Shown here in pieces: positions 32,917 to 42,229 of a stretch of DNA of 64,000 nt. The notes under the pieces are model-generated. The model was not told the DNA's origin and did no database searches. It was given only the letters and a program-made list of their open reading frames with translations. Position 1 is the first letter of the stretch. Each line of letters opens with the position of its first letter. A program made the position numbers and the translations under genes. The DNA comes from Promicromonospora iranensis (GTDB lineage: Bacteria > Actinomycetota > Actinomycetes > Actinomycetales > Cellulomonadaceae), in assembly GCF_028994805.1 (NCBI RefSeq), contig NZ_JAJQQP010000003.1, positions 33,145 through 97,144 of the forward strand. Direction: 5' to 3'.

Positions 32917-33471
32917 TCAGGCGGGGACCGCCAGCTGGGCGGGGCTGGCCGGGGCGTGCGCGTTGCTCACGTCGGCGGCCAGCTTCGCCACCAGGATGTC
33001 GCCGCCCTTGGTGAGCTGCTGCCCGCGCTCCTCGAACCCGAGGCGGCCGTGGAAACGCAGCGACCCGGGGTTCGGCGGGTTCAGGTTGACCTCGCAGGTG
33101 ACGACGTCGTGCCCGGCGGTACGGGCGGCGTCGAACACCGCGTCGTAGAAGAGGCGGCCGATGCCGCGGCCGCGTGCCTGCTCGCCCACCACGATGCGGT
33201 CCACGTACAGGTGGTCCAGGCCGCGCTCCTCGAACCAGGCGTAGTTCTCGCCGGACCAGTCCTCGCCGCCGTCGAGCGCGACGACGAAGCCGAGAGCGTC
33301 CGCCGGGGTCCCCGGGTCGACCGCGACCAGGGCCAGCGACGAGGCGTCGAGCAGCTCGACCATGTCGTCGGCAGGGGTCTCCGGGACGGCGGGGATCGAG
33401 GCGTTGTTCAGCGTGACCAGGCGAGAGACGTCGGCGTCAGTGGCGGGGCGCAGCAGGGTGGCCGTAGGCAT
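32917..33471 (-). CDS. GNAT-family N-acetyltransferase
   Basis: 184 residues with the GNAT acetyl-CoA-binding motif YVDRIVVGEQARGRGIGRLFYDAV near the middle and the EVNLNPPNPGSLRFHGRLGF motif B/C region. The substrate is unknown. It is a single gene convergent with murQ, whose stop is 7 bp away. Confidence 0.85.
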   Translation of the reverse strand: MPTATLLRPATDADVSRLVTLNNASIPAVPETPADDMVELLDASSLALVAVDPGTPADALGFVVALDGGEDWSGENYAWFEERGLDHLYVDRIVVGEQARGRGIGRLFYDAVFDAARTAGHDVVTCEVNLNPPNPGSLRFHGRLGFEERGQQLTKGGDILVAKLAADVSNAHAPASPAQLAVPA

Positions 33472-33547
33472 GGCGCGATCACTCCAGGGAGTTGGTGGGG
33501 GGACCGACGACTTTATCCGGTTCGCCCCCGCAGGTCTGTGACCTGGG

Positions 33548-34330
33548 TCAAAGAGTGGCGGCGGTCACTCGGGGACCGAACACCGCTGTGCCCACCCGCA
33601 CGATCGTCGCGCCCTCGGCGATCGCCGGCTCCAGGTCGCCGGTCATGCCCATCGAGAGCTCGGTCGCCGTGCTCGTCCCCGGGGCCCCGGAGGCCAGCAC
33701 CGCGTCGCGGATCGCGCGCAGGCGGGCGAACCCGGCGCGGACCGTGTCCTCGTCCGTGTCGTCCAGGCGTGCGCCGATGGTCATGAACCCGGTCAGCCGC
33801 AGGCCCGGCAGGGTGGCCACCGCGCCGGCGAGCTCGACGGCGTGGTCGGGCGCGACGCCGGACTTGCTCTCCTCGCCCGTGACGTTGACCTGGACCATCA
33901 CCTCCAGGGCGCGGTCGCCGGTGCGGCCGTCGCGCACGCAGCGCTCCGAGATCGCCCGGGCGAGGTCCAGCGAGTCGAGCGTCTCCAGGCCCGTGGCCGT
34001 GGCCAGCACCTGGTTGATCTTGTTGCGCTGCAGGTGGCCGATCATGTGGACCTGCAGCGCGCCCTCCGCCACCCGGTCGGCGACGGCCGGTGCCTTCGCG
34101 ACGAGCTCCTGGACCCGGTTCTCGCCGATCAGGTCGACACCGGCCGCCAGCGCCTCGAGCACGGCCTCCGGCGTCTGCGTCTTGGTCGCGACGAGCAGGC
34201 GCACCTCGCGGGGATCGCGGCCGGCGGCGACGGCGGCCGCCGTGATCCGGCCGCGGACGACGGCCAGCCGGGTGGCCACCGACCCGTCGGTGGAGGGCTC
34301 TGGCACGGAGGGCTGGGGCTGGTCGGACAC
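33548..34330 (-). CDS. YggS/PLPBP-family pyridoxal-5'-phosphate homeostasis protein
   Basis: A 260-residue single-domain fold-type III PLP protein. The PLP lysine is near K50 (RLLVATKTQ), with GENRVQEL, HMIGHLQRNKIN, QVNVTGEESKSG and the phosphate loop SMGMTGDLEPAI. It controls free PLP and amino-acid balance rather than catalysing a known reaction. A GTG start at 34330 is preceded by TAGACT at six bases, so it is probably leaderless. The N-terminal 18 residues are a Pro/Ser tail. The family is often beside sepF or laccase genes in actinobacteria; here it is isolated. Confidence 0.93.
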   Translation of the reverse strand: MSDQPQPSVPEPSTDGSVATRLAVVRGRITAAAVAAGRDPREVRLLVATKTQTPEAVLEALAAGVDLIGENRVQELVAKAPAVADRVAEGALQVHMIGHLQRNKINQVLATATGLETLDSLDLARAISERCVRDGRTGDRALEVMVQVNVTGEESKSGVAPDHAVELAGAVATLPGLRLTGFMTIGARLDDTDEDTVRAGFARLRAIRDAVLASGAPGTSTATELSMGMTGDLEPAIAEGATIVRVGTAVFGPRVTAATL

Positions 34331-34448
34331 GCAGCGAGTCTATTTCGGCGGAGCCGTGCGGTTGCACGTCGGCCCGGGAGCGGCTCAGGGTGGGATCAGG
34401 GGGTCTCCCGGTTCCGAGGACCTGCTCCCCTACGGAAGGATGGGTCCT

Positions 34449-34859
34449 ATGAAGACGCTGCTGAACATCATCTGGGTCATCTTCGCGGGATTCGGGCTGT
34501 GGCTCGGGTACATGCTCGCGGGGATCATCTGCTGCCTGCTCATCGTCACCATCCCGTTCGGCATCGCTTCCTTCCGCATCGCGGGGTACGCGCTGTGGCC
34601 GTTCGGCCGTGAGGTCGTCGAGAGCCCGCGCTCGGGAGCGTTCGCCCTGGTCGGAAACGTGATCTGGGTGATCGTCGCCGGCTGGTGGCTCGCCCTCGGG
34701 CACATCGTCACGGCGATCCCGCTGGTGATCTCGATCATCGGCATCCCGATGGCCTGGGCGAACCTCAAGCTCATCCCGGTCTCGCTCATGCCGCTCGGCA
34801 AGCAGATCGTGTCCAGCGACGCCCTGCTGCCGACCTACCGCAAGGCCGTCGAGGCCTGA
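34449..34859 (+). CDS. YccF-domain membrane protein
   Basis: 136 residues with two YccF repeats, each a pair of hydrophobic helices with conserved P-F-G-x-A and P-x-G-x-x-W elements (LLIVTIPFGIASFRIAGYAL, VISIIGIPMAWANLKLIPV). The function is unknown. I chose the ATG at 34449 because GGAAGGA lies 9 bases upstream; the ATG at 34440 overlaps that site. Confidence 0.88.
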   Translation: MKTLLNIIWVIFAGFGLWLGYMLAGIICCLLIVTIPFGIASFRIAGYALWPFGREVVESPRSGAFALVGNVIWVIVAGWWLALGHIVTAIPLVISIIGIPMAWANLKLIPVSLMPLGKQIVSSDALLPTYRKAVEA

Positions 34860-34868
34860 CCCGGATCG

Positions 34869-34909
34869 GGCCCGGCCCGCTCGGGACCTGACTTGACCGG
34901 GCCGGGGCC
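34869..34909. terminator. GC-rich hairpin between yccF and ybaK
   Basis: GGCCCGGCCCG at 34869-34879 pairs with 34898-34909, with one bulged G. It lies between convergent genes. Confidence 0.6.
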
Positions 34910-34912
34910 GGC

Positions 34913-35413
34913 TCAGTCGCGGGCGATCGGCGCCGTCGTGCCGCCCGTCAGCTGCAGCAGGTCGGCCGGCGCGAGGCCGACGTCGAGCCCGCGCCGGCCG
35001 CCGGAGACGTACACGACGTCGTACGCCTCCGCGGACTCGTCCAGCACCGTGCGGTGCCTCACCTTCTGGCCCAGCGGCGAGATGCCGCCCACGACGTACC
35101 CGGTGGCGCGCTCGGCCGCCGCGGGCTCGGCCATCGCGGCCTTCTTGCCGCCCGCCGCCCGGGCCAGGGCCTTGAGGTCGAGCTTGCGGTCCACGGGGAC
35201 GATGCCCACGACGAGCTGCCCGTCGACGTCGGCCAGCAGCGTCTTGAAGACCTGCGGGGCGTCGACGCCGATGGCCTCCGCCGCCTCCAGGCCGAAGCTC
35301 AGGTCGCTCGACGGGTCGTGCTCGTAGGGGTGCAGCGTGTGCGGGACGCCCGCCTTCTCGAGCGCCACGACGGCGGGGGTCCCGTGGCTGGCGCGTGCTG
35401 TCTTCTTGACCAC
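34913..35413 (-). CDS. ybaK: YbaK/EbsC-family aminoacyl-tRNA deacylase (Cys-tRNA(Pro) type)
   Basis: A 166-residue trans-editing domain. Visible are the KTLLADVDGQLVVGIVPVD core, the catalytic-type lysine region (LDLKALARAAGGKKAAMA) and GYVVGGISPLGQK. It should hydrolyse mischarged Cys-tRNA(Pro) or a similar mischarged species. The GTG at 35413 has CAGAAT six bases upstream (possible leaderless start) and GGAGGAGG about 12 bases upstream. It is divergent from the TauE-like gene. Confidence 0.9.
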   Translation of the reverse strand: MVKKTARASHGTPAVVALEKAGVPHTLHPYEHDPSSDLSFGLEAAEAIGVDAPQVFKTLLADVDGQLVVGIVPVDRKLDLKALARAAGGKKAAMAEPAAAERATGYVVGGISPLGQKVRHRTVLDESAEAYDVVYVSGGRRGLDVGLAPADLLQLTGGTTAPIARD

Positions 35414-35498
35414 GACGCGATTCTGCCTCCTCCGGCGCTCGCCCGCGTACGGATTTCCGGCCGGCTCGGTAGGGAAGCAATCAGTTAGTTTGAGCAAC

Positions 35499-36254
35499 GT
35501 GTTAGCCCTCCTGGTCCTCGCCATCCTCGTCGGGGGCTCGTTGCAGCGGGTCACAGGAATGGGCTTCGGGCTCGTCGCCGGCCCGTTCATCGTGCTCCTC
35601 CTCGGCCCTGTCGAGGGCGTGCTCTTCGTCAACCTCGCGGGCGCGATGATGGCGCTGCTCGTGCTCGGGCGCACGGTCCGCGGCGTGGACTGGCGCCGGT
35701 ACGGCTGGCTCGTCTCGGCGTCGATAGCGGTCAGCGTGCCCGCGGCGCTGCTCATCCGGGACGCCAGCGCATCCGTGCTCGAGATCAGCGTGGGCGGCGT
35801 CGTCGTGCTCGCGATGACGCTCGCCCTGTTCGCCTCACGGCTGCGCGGTGCCGAGCGGCCGTTCGCGCCCGAGGCGCGCCTGCCGCTCCTGGTGACCGGC
35901 GCGGCGGCCGGGTTCGGCAGCGTGGCCGCGGGGATCGGGGGCCCGCCCATCGCCGTCTACTCGGTGCTGGACCGCTGGGACCCGCGCACGTTCGCGGCGA
36001 CCGTCCAGCCGATCTTCCTGACGAACGCCCTGGCGGCGATGACGGCGAAGCTCCTGGTCGCCGACGCCACGTTCCCGGATCTGGCCGTCTGGGAGTGGGT
36101 GACCGTTTTTGTCGCCCTCCTGGCCTCCGTCGGGCTGGGCGAGCTGCTCGCCGGGCGGATCTCGGCGAGCGCCACGCGCAAGGTGCTCGTGACGCTCGCC
36201 TACGTGGGTGGTTTCGCGACCCTGGGCCGCGGTGTCCTCGACCTGGCCGGCTGA
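35499..36254 (+). CDS. TauE/SafE-family membrane transporter
   Basis: 251 residues with about eight hydrophobic helices and the family's internal repeat; GFGSVAAGIGGPPIAVY is the second-repeat GGPP motif. Family members export sulfite, sulfoacetate or other small organic acids; the substrate here is unknown. The GTG at 35499 is supported by TAGTTT seven bases upstream (leaderless). A 6-bp GCCGGC hairpin spans the stop codon at 36246-36263. Confidence 0.85.
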   Translation: MLALLVLAILVGGSLQRVTGMGFGLVAGPFIVLLLGPVEGVLFVNLAGAMMALLVLGRTVRGVDWRRYGWLVSASIAVSVPAALLIRDASASVLEISVGGVVVLAMTLALFASRLRGAERPFAPEARLPLLVTGAAAGFGSVAAGIGGPPIAVYSVLDRWDPRTFAATVQPIFLTNALAAMTAKLLVADATFPDLAVWEWVTVFVALLASVGLGELLAGRISASATRKVLVTLAYVGGFATLGRGVLDLAG

Positions 36255-36290
36255 CTGGCCGGCACTCTGCGGATCAGGGCACCGGCACGG

Positions 36291-37628
36291 TCAGCCCAGG
36301 TCGAGCGGGCCCAGGACCATCGACGGCTCGCCCGACGACGTGAGCCTGGCCGTCCCGAGGTTGCCGACGGTGCAGCTCCCGCTGCGCGGGTCACCGGCGT
36401 TCCAGACCTGGCGCAGGCAGTTGCGCATCGCGAGCTGTCCCCAGTAGCTCGGGTGCAGGGACTCCTGGACGGAGTACGGCGAGCCGCCGATCGTGGAGAC
36501 GGTGCGGATCTGGTTGATCCACTCGGTCCGGTCGACGGCGCCGGGCGACTGCCAGCCGGGCAGGCCCACCTCCTCGTACAGCCCGACGCCGTTCTCGCAC
36601 AGCCGCCTGCCGTCGAACGCGTGCGTCATGTCGAGGGTGCGCACGTTCGGCAGCCCGACGTCGGACGCGGCGTCGAGCAGCGCACCGTTGATCGTGGGGA
36701 GCGCCGTGGCGTTGGCCCAGTCGGCGTCCCGGTTCCAGATGCCGCACCCGCCGACCGACTGCCGCGTGTACCCGGACTCGCGGTACCGGAAGCCCGAGCC
36801 GTCCGGCACGGGCGACGGGTAGGTCTGGACCACGAGCGTCCACTGGTCGGTGCCGTACCCGGCGTTGCTCATGGCGGTCGCGACGTTCCCGAGTGCTTCC
36901 GTCACCTTGGAACGGACGGCGGCGACGTTCGCCGCGCTGAAGTTCTCCGCGACCGAGCTGTCGTCGTGACAGTAGTTCTTCCACCAGGACGGCGAGGTGA
37001 GGAAGTTGACCACGCAGGACTGGACGACGCTCGCGAACTCGAAGTCGTTCCCGCCGATCGAGACCACGACCATGCGGACGTTCCTGCTGGCGGCGGCCTC
37101 CTGGAGCATGAGGGCCTGGCCCTGGCCCGCCGAGCCGTCGTAGAAGTCGATGCCGGGCTTGAAGTACTTGCCGGTCGAGGTGGCGGTCGTCGCCCCGCTG
37201 CAGGCGAGGTTCAGGCCGTTCACGCCGCCGCCGATGTGGGCCTCGGCGGAGGACGCGCGGTGGCAGCGGGCGATGACCTCGCCCGTGCCGCTGGGGTTGT
37301 CGTGGTACGCGTGCGGGCCGAGAGCGTCGGCGCGGCGGTAGTCGGCGTTGGAGCTGCCGGCCCAGCGGCCGGCCTCCCCGGAGATGTAGGAGTCGCCGAG
37401 CGTGACGACCCACGGTGTCCCGACGCCGGGACCGTCGGCCGCTGACGGCACGGCGGCCGCCGAGGGCGTGGCTGGGGCCGCGGGCGTGGCTGGCGCCGAC
37501 GGGGCAGCTGATGCCGGGGTCGCGGTGATCACGAGGCCGACGAGCAGGCTGAATACGCCGAGGCAGGCGGCGCCGAGCGAGGTGAGGTGGCGGAGGTGGC
37601 GGTCGGGGCTTCGCAGGTGCGTCTTCAT
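36291..37628 (-). CDS. Secreted SGNH/GDSL-type hydrolase
   Basis: A 445-residue esterase/lipase-like enzyme. A Sec signal peptide (HLTSLGAACLGVFSLLVGLVI then ATPASAA) is followed by an Ala/Pro/Thr-rich linker of about 35 residues. Block I carries the nucleophile serine in VTLGDSYISGEAG, block III is VSIGGNDFEF and the C-terminal catalytic His is in QESLHPSYWGQ. Many cysteines suggest disulfides, as in actinobacterial lipases. The substrate may be an ester of a polysaccharide or lipid. The ATG at 37628 has AGGAG six bases before it. Confidence 0.88.
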   Translation of the reverse strand: MKTHLRSPDRHLRHLTSLGAACLGVFSLLVGLVITATPASAAPSAPATPAAPATPSAAAVPSAADGPGVGTPWVVTLGDSYISGEAGRWAGSSNADYRRADALGPHAYHDNPSGTGEVIARCHRASSAEAHIGGGVNGLNLACSGATTATSTGKYFKPGIDFYDGSAGQGQALMLQEAAASRNVRMVVVSIGGNDFEFASVVQSCVVNFLTSPSWWKNYCHDDSSVAENFSAANVAAVRSKVTEALGNVATAMSNAGYGTDQWTLVVQTYPSPVPDGSGFRYRESGYTRQSVGGCGIWNRDADWANATALPTINGALLDAASDVGLPNVRTLDMTHAFDGRRLCENGVGLYEEVGLPGWQSPGAVDRTEWINQIRTVSTIGGSPYSVQESLHPSYWGQLAMRNCLRQVWNAGDPRSGSCTVGNLGTARLTSSGEPSMVLGPLDLG

Positions 37629-37687
37629 TGGCACTCCTGTGTCCAGGCTGCGCTGGTGGCGCTGCTGACCGGAACTCTAATAGCAGG

Positions 37688-37715
37688 AGTTTAGGGTAAG
37701 GCCGAGATAACGTAA
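37688..37715 (-). promoter_or_regulatory. Candidate promoter of the SGNH hydrolase gene
   Basis: On the minus strand TTACGT (37715-37710) and TAAACT (37693-37688) are 16 bp apart, about 60 bp before the start codon, within a clearly A/T-rich island (37675-37735). The rest of the 160-bp gap to the helicase stop is GC-rich and featureless. Confidence 0.5.
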
Positions 37716-37788
37716 ATAGTCGGTAAATCGCCCGATCGCCCGCTGGGTCAGCCGGGCGGGCGTCGGGCGGCGAGTGTCGGTCGGCGGG

Positions 37789-40584
37789 TTAGATCTGGCC
37801 GACGCTCAGCACCGTGAGCACGACCTCGCCCGCCTCGTCGCTCGCCGCCAGGTCGATCTGCGCGGTGATGGCCCAGTCGCGGTTGCTGTCGGCGTCGTCG
37901 AGCACCTGGCGGACCCACCAGGTGCCGGGCTCGACGCGGACGGAGTCTCCGCCGGCGCTGCCCGGCAGCTCGGCGCCCGGCTCGAGGATCGTCAGCAGGG
38001 CGGCCGACCGCGCCTCGGGGCCGAAGCCGACGGCGTCGTCGCCCTGCTCCTCGAACAGCGGGTCGAGGGCGTCGGCCCAGGCGTCCGCGTCCCAACCGCC
38101 GCCGAGCGCGGCCAGCGCGCCGTAGGACTCGCGGGCGACCAGCTCGACGCGGCGGAACATCGCGTTGCGGACCAGCCGGCGGAACGCCCGGGGGTTGCCG
38201 GTGACGGGTCGCACGGGAGCCTCGGCCCCGGCCTCGGCCAGCTCGCCGTCCGTCACGAGGTCGGCATCGTCGTCCACCGGGTTGGCCAAGCGCTCCCACT
38301 CGTCGAGCAACGACGAGTCGACGCCGCGCACGAGCTCGCCGAGCCACTCGATGATCTCCTGCACCTCTTCGGTGCGGTGCTCGTCGGGGACCACCTGGCG
38401 CACCGCACGGAAGGCGTCGGCGAGGTAGCGCAGGACCACACCCTCGGTGCGCTCCAGCCCGTACACGCTCACGATCTCGGCGAACGTCATGGCCTTCTCG
38501 ACCATGTCGCGCACCACCGACTTGGGGGACAGCTCCGCGTCCGCCACCCACGGGTTGGTGCGGCGGTAGGTCTGGAACGCAGGCTCCAGGAGATCGGCCA
38601 GCGGCTTCGGCCACGTGACCTCCTCGAGCAGCTCCATGCGCTCCTCGTACTCGAGACCCTCGGCCTTCATCGCGGCGACCGCCTCGCCGCGGGCCCGGTT
38701 CTGCTGGCCCATGAGCACCTGGCGGGGGTCGTCGAGCGTGGCCTCGATGACGGAGACGACGTCGAGCGCATGCGTCGCGCTCTCGACGTCGAGCAGGTCC
38801 ATGGCGGCCAGGGCGAACGGCGAGAGCGGCTGGTTCAGCGCGAAGTCGCGGGGGAGGTCCACCATGAGGCGGGCGGACGGCCGGAGCCGGCCGTCCGCGT
38901 CGGGCACCCGGACCTTCTCCACCACGCCGGCGATCCGCAGGGAGCGGTAGATCCGGAACGCCTGCCGCACGTGCTCGGCCTGCTGCGTCTCCGTGTCGTG
39001 GTTGGCCGTCAGGAGGTGGCGCATGGCGTCCACCGGGTCGATCCCGCTGGCCGCGCCCGCGGGGCCGTGGCCGCCGGAGCGGGCCGAGGCCCGGGCCAGG
39101 ACGTTCAGCACCATCGCGTGGTTCACGCGGAACTGGGACACGAGCTGCTCGGGGTCGGCGTCGCGCAGGCGCTCGAAGGTGGCGTCCGTCCAGTTCACGG
39201 AGCCGGACGGCGCCTTCTTGCGGACGATCTTCTTGAGCTTCTTCGGGTCGTCGCCCGCCTTGGCCAGGATCTTGCGGTTCTCGATGACGTGCTCGGGCGC
39301 CATGACGAGCACCTCGCCCACGGTGTCGTACCCGGCCCGGCCCGCGCGGCCGGCGATCTGGTGGAACTCGCGCGCGCTCAGGTGCCGCATGCGTTCGCCG
39401 TCGAACTTCACGAGGCTGGTCAGGAGCACCGTGCGGATCGGCACGTTGATACCGACGCCCAGGGTGTCCGTGCCGCAGACGACCTTGAGCAGGCCCTTCT
39501 GCGTGAGGCGCTCCACGAGGCGGCGGTACTTCGGCAGCATGCCGGCGTGGTGCACGCCGACGCCGTGCCGCAGGAACTTGCTGAGCGTCTTGCCGAACCC
39601 GGTGCCGAACCGGAAGGCGCCCATCTCCGCGATGATCGCTTCCTTCTCCGCCTTCGAGGAGACGTTCATCGACAGCATGGACTGCGCCCGGTCGACGGCG
39701 TCCTTCTGCGTGAAGTGCACGACGTAGACCGGCGCGCGGTGGGTCTGCACGAGCTCCTGGATGACGTCCGTGAGCGGCTCGACCACGTACGAGAAGGTCA
39801 GCGGCACGGGCCGTTCGGCACCGGCGACCTCGGCGACGGGCCGGCCGGTGCGCTCCTCGATGTCCTCGCGGAGGCGGGACGTGTCGCCGAGCGTGGCGCT
39901 CATGAGGATGAACTGGGTGTCCGTGAGCTCCAGCAGCGGCACCTGCCAGGCCCAGCCGCGCTGCGGGTCGCCGTAGTAGTGGAACTCGTCCATGACGACC
40001 TGCGAGATGGCCTCGTCGTCGTCGGCGGTCCCGTCGCCGGTGGTGCCGCTGTCGCCGCGGCGCAGCGCGAGGTTCGCGAGGATCTCGGCGGTGCAGCAGA
40101 TGATCGGGGCGTCCGGGTTCACCGCGGAGTCGCCGGTCATCATGCCGACGTTCTTCGAGCCGAACGCCGCCACCAGGTCGAAGAACTTCTCGCTGACCAG
40201 CGCCTTCAGCGGGGCCGTGTAGTACGTCCGGCCGCCGCGCCCGGAGCGGTGGGCGGCCAGGGCGGCGAACTGCGCACCCATCGCGACCATCGACTTGCCG
40301 GAACCGGTCGGCGTCGCGAGGACGACGTGGGAGCCCGTCATGACCTCCAGGAGGGCTTCCTCCTGGTGCGGGTAGAGCGCACGTCCGCCCGCGGAGGCCC
40401 ACTCGCTGAAGCTCTCGAACAGGACGTCCGGATCAGGGTCCTTGCCCGTGGGTGCGGGCAGGTACGGGATCAGGGTCCCGGCGGGCTTCGGGGTGGCCGA
40501 CGCCGGTCTGGGCTCGCTGGTGGCGGAGAAGGCTGTCGCGGAGGTCGAGGTTGTCGAGGAGGGCGCCGTCATGGTGCTGCCCAT
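37789..40584 (-). CDS. Ski2-like DEAD/DEAH-box helicase with DUF3516 C-terminus
   Basis: A 931-residue RNA/DNA helicase. After a disordered Ser/Thr/Pro N-terminus come Q-motif-like YPHQEEALLEV, Walker A ATPTGSGKS, motif Ia TAPLKALVSEKF, motif II as DEFHYYGD, SAT motif ILMSATLGDTS, and the second RecA domain with GVHHAGMLPKYRRLVERL, GTDTLGVGINVPIRTVLL and motif VI QIAGRAGRAGYD. The C-terminal 400 residues match DUF3516 found with these actinobacterial helicases. A role in RNA turnover is likely by family but unproven. I use the ATG at 40584; the ATG at 40572 is equally possible. It lies 30 bp after the EamA gene. Confidence 0.93.
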   Translation of the reverse strand: MGSTMTAPSSTTSTSATAFSATSEPRPASATPKPAGTLIPYLPAPTGKDPDPDVLFESFSEWASAGGRALYPHQEEALLEVMTGSHVVLATPTGSGKSMVAMGAQFAALAAHRSGRGGRTYYTAPLKALVSEKFFDLVAAFGSKNVGMMTGDSAVNPDAPIICCTAEILANLALRRGDSGTTGDGTADDDEAISQVVMDEFHYYGDPQRGWAWQVPLLELTDTQFILMSATLGDTSRLREDIEERTGRPVAEVAGAERPVPLTFSYVVEPLTDVIQELVQTHRAPVYVVHFTQKDAVDRAQSMLSMNVSSKAEKEAIIAEMGAFRFGTGFGKTLSKFLRHGVGVHHAGMLPKYRRLVERLTQKGLLKVVCGTDTLGVGINVPIRTVLLTSLVKFDGERMRHLSAREFHQIAGRAGRAGYDTVGEVLVMAPEHVIENRKILAKAGDDPKKLKKIVRKKAPSGSVNWTDATFERLRDADPEQLVSQFRVNHAMVLNVLARASARSGGHGPAGAASGIDPVDAMRHLLTANHDTETQQAEHVRQAFRIYRSLRIAGVVEKVRVPDADGRLRPSARLMVDLPRDFALNQPLSPFALAAMDLLDVESATHALDVVSVIEATLDDPRQVLMGQQNRARGEAVAAMKAEGLEYEERMELLEEVTWPKPLADLLEPAFQTYRRTNPWVADAELSPKSVVRDMVEKAMTFAEIVSVYGLERTEGVVLRYLADAFRAVRQVVPDEHRTEEVQEIIEWLGELVRGVDSSLLDEWERLANPVDDDADLVTDGELAEAGAEAPVRPVTGNPRAFRRLVRNAMFRRVELVARESYGALAALGGGWDADAWADALDPLFEEQGDDAVGFGPEARSAALLTILEPGAELPGSAGGDSVRVEPGTWWVRQVLDDADSNRDWAITAQIDLAASDEAGEVVLTVLSVGQI

Positions 40585-40614
40585 TCTTGCAGGCGGGTGA
40601 AGCGTGCCGTTCGC

Positions 40615-41628
40615 TCAGGTGGCATTCTCCGTCGGTGTCGGGCGTGCGGGTGCCGTCGTGGTCCGCTTCTCGCCCGCCTGGACCGCTATGACGCCGGCGA
40701 GGATCAGGACGCCACCCACGAGCTGGATCGCACGGGGGAGCTCGTCGAGCAGCAGCCAGGCGAAGCCGATGGCGGCGACCACCTCGAACAGCCCGACGAA
40801 CGAGGACAGCCGCGGGCCGAGCCGGCGCCCGGCGGCGATCCCGGCCACGTAGGCCAGCGCCGCCGTCACGACACCGAGGCCGAGCAGGGGCAGCCACCAC
40901 GCCACCTCCGTGCCGGCGTAGACCGGCGACGCGGTGCTGTAGGTCAGGGGCATGATCCCGGTCGCGCCGAGCAGGCCCAGCGCCAGGGAGGCCGTGGTCA
41001 GCCCGCCCGCTGCCAGCGCGAAGGGCGGGAGGCCCGTGTCGGCGTCGGCGTTGATGACGAAGTAGGTGGACACGCCCAGCATCGCGACCAGCGCCCACGC
41101 GATGCCGACGGGGTCGACGGCGCCCTGCGTGCCGCTCACCAGGTCCAGCACGAGGACGAGCCCGACGGCGGCGAGCAGCGTGCCGGCGATGGTGGCGCGC
41201 GTCGGACGCTGGCCGTGCCGCAGCCAGAACCAGAGCACCACGGCCGCCGGGGCCGTGTACTCGATGAGCAGGGCCGGGCCGACCGGCATGTACTGCACGG
41301 CGGAGAAGTACGCGAACTGACAGCCCGCGACGGACACCACCCCGTAGACCGTGATGAGCCGGAGGTTTCGGCGCACCGGCCGCCAGTCCCCGCGCAGCGA
41401 CACGATCCCGAGCGGAAGGACGACGAGCGCCGCGATCGCGACCCGCACGAGGACCATCGCGCCGGGGCTCCAGCCGGTGTCGAGCAGCCCGCTGGCGAAC
41501 ACCCCCGACAGGCTGAACGCCGCGGCCGAGACCCCCGCGAGGACCAGCCCCGTGGTCAGACGGCGACCGGGTGCGGGGCGAGGGCTACGGAGGTTCGCTC
41601 CGGCAGTGTCAGGTGTCACGGCGCTCAT
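40615..41628 (-). CDS. EamA/RhaT-family (DMT) transporter
   Basis: 337 residues with ten hydrophobic helices in two EamA repeats (for example GVSAAAFSLSGVFASGLLDT and GLGVVTAALAYVAGIAAGRR). Likely exports or imports an amino acid or other metabolite. It is divergent from the CGNR-type regulator across a 38-bp gap holding both promoters, which suggests that regulator controls it. TACTGT lies eight bases before its start. Confidence 0.88.
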   Translation of the reverse strand: MSAVTPDTAGANLRSPRPAPGRRLTTGLVLAGVSAAAFSLSGVFASGLLDTGWSPGAMVLVRVAIAALVVLPLGIVSLRGDWRPVRRNLRLITVYGVVSVAGCQFAYFSAVQYMPVGPALLIEYTAPAAVVLWFWLRHGQRPTRATIAGTLLAAVGLVLVLDLVSGTQGAVDPVGIAWALVAMLGVSTYFVINADADTGLPPFALAAGGLTTASLALGLLGATGIMPLTYSTASPVYAGTEVAWWLPLLGLGVVTAALAYVAGIAAGRRLGPRLSSFVGLFEVVAAIGFAWLLLDELPRAIQLVGGVLILAGVIAVQAGEKRTTTAPARPTPTENAT

Positions 41629-41654
41629 GGGTCCTGACAGTAGGGTGGTGGGGG

Positions 41655-41660
41655 TAATGT
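41655..41660 (+). promoter_or_regulatory. -10 box of a leaderless CGNR regulator transcript
   Basis: TAATGT lies six bases before the GTG at 41667, with a CTGACA (-35-like) at 41634-41639, 15 bp upstream. Confidence 0.55.
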
Positions 41661-41666
41661 GTCAAC

Positions 41667-42215
41667 GTGGTTTTTACTCATGACACCGCGGGTGCCCTCC
41701 AGTCCGCCGTCGAGCTGGTGAACAGCGGCGAGCCACCGGTCACGATCGCGACGGTCGCGGACCTCGGCGCGTTCTTCGTCAAGCACGTCTACACCGGGCG
41801 ACACGACGGCACGCAGGCCGAGCTCGGCGAGGTGCTGGCGCTCCGGCCCCGCCTGCGCGAGCTGCTGACCGCCGACCGCGACACGGCCGCGCTCCTGGTG
41901 AACGACATGCTGGCCGAGGCGGGCGCGGTGCCCCAGCTCGTGCGGCACCCGCCCGTCGACTGGCACATCCACGCGGTACCGGCCGAGGCCCCGCTCGCCA
42001 CCCGCATCCTGGTGGAGACCGCCATGGCGATGATCGACGTCATCCGGGAGGACGAGCTGTCCCGCCTCGCCGTCTGCGCGGACGACGGCTGCGCGGGGCT
42101 GGTCCTCGACCTCTCCCGCAACCGCTCACGCCGCTACTGCTCGACGACGTGCAGCAACCGCAACGCCCAGGCCGCCCATCGGGCGCGCCGCGCGGATCAG
42201 CCGTCGACGGCGTAG
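41667..42215 (+). CDS. CGNR zinc-finger (ABATE-domain) regulator
   Basis: 182 residues. The N-terminal ABATE domain (ALQSAVELVNSG... LRELLTADRDTAALLVNDML) is followed by a C-terminal zinc-finger (CADDGCAGLVLDLSRNRSRR then YCSTTCSNRNAQAAHRAR) with four cysteines. The family signature CGNR is CSNR here. Such proteins are predicted stress or efflux regulators and often lie beside EamA transporters, as here. Confidence 0.88.
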   Translation: MVFTHDTAGALQSAVELVNSGEPPVTIATVADLGAFFVKHVYTGRHDGTQAELGEVLALRPRLRELLTADRDTAALLVNDMLAEAGAVPQLVRHPPVDWHIHAVPAEAPLATRILVETAMAMIDVIREDELSRLAVCADDGCAGLVLDLSRNRSRRYCSTTCSNRNAQAAHRARRADQPSTA

Positions 42216-42229
42216 CGGGGCCGCCCGCT
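42214..42229. terminator. Short hairpin between convergent genes
   Basis: AGCGGG (42214-42219) and CCCGCT (42224-42229) form a 6-bp stem with a 4-nt loop, overlapping the stop codons of the CGNR and phosphotransferase genes. Confidence 0.45.

Noticed and set aside
37774-41637. A 1287-codon forward frame across the helicase and EamA genes
   Set aside because: It is antisense to two genes with complete motifs. Its own translation is His/Arg/Gly-rich with no domain.
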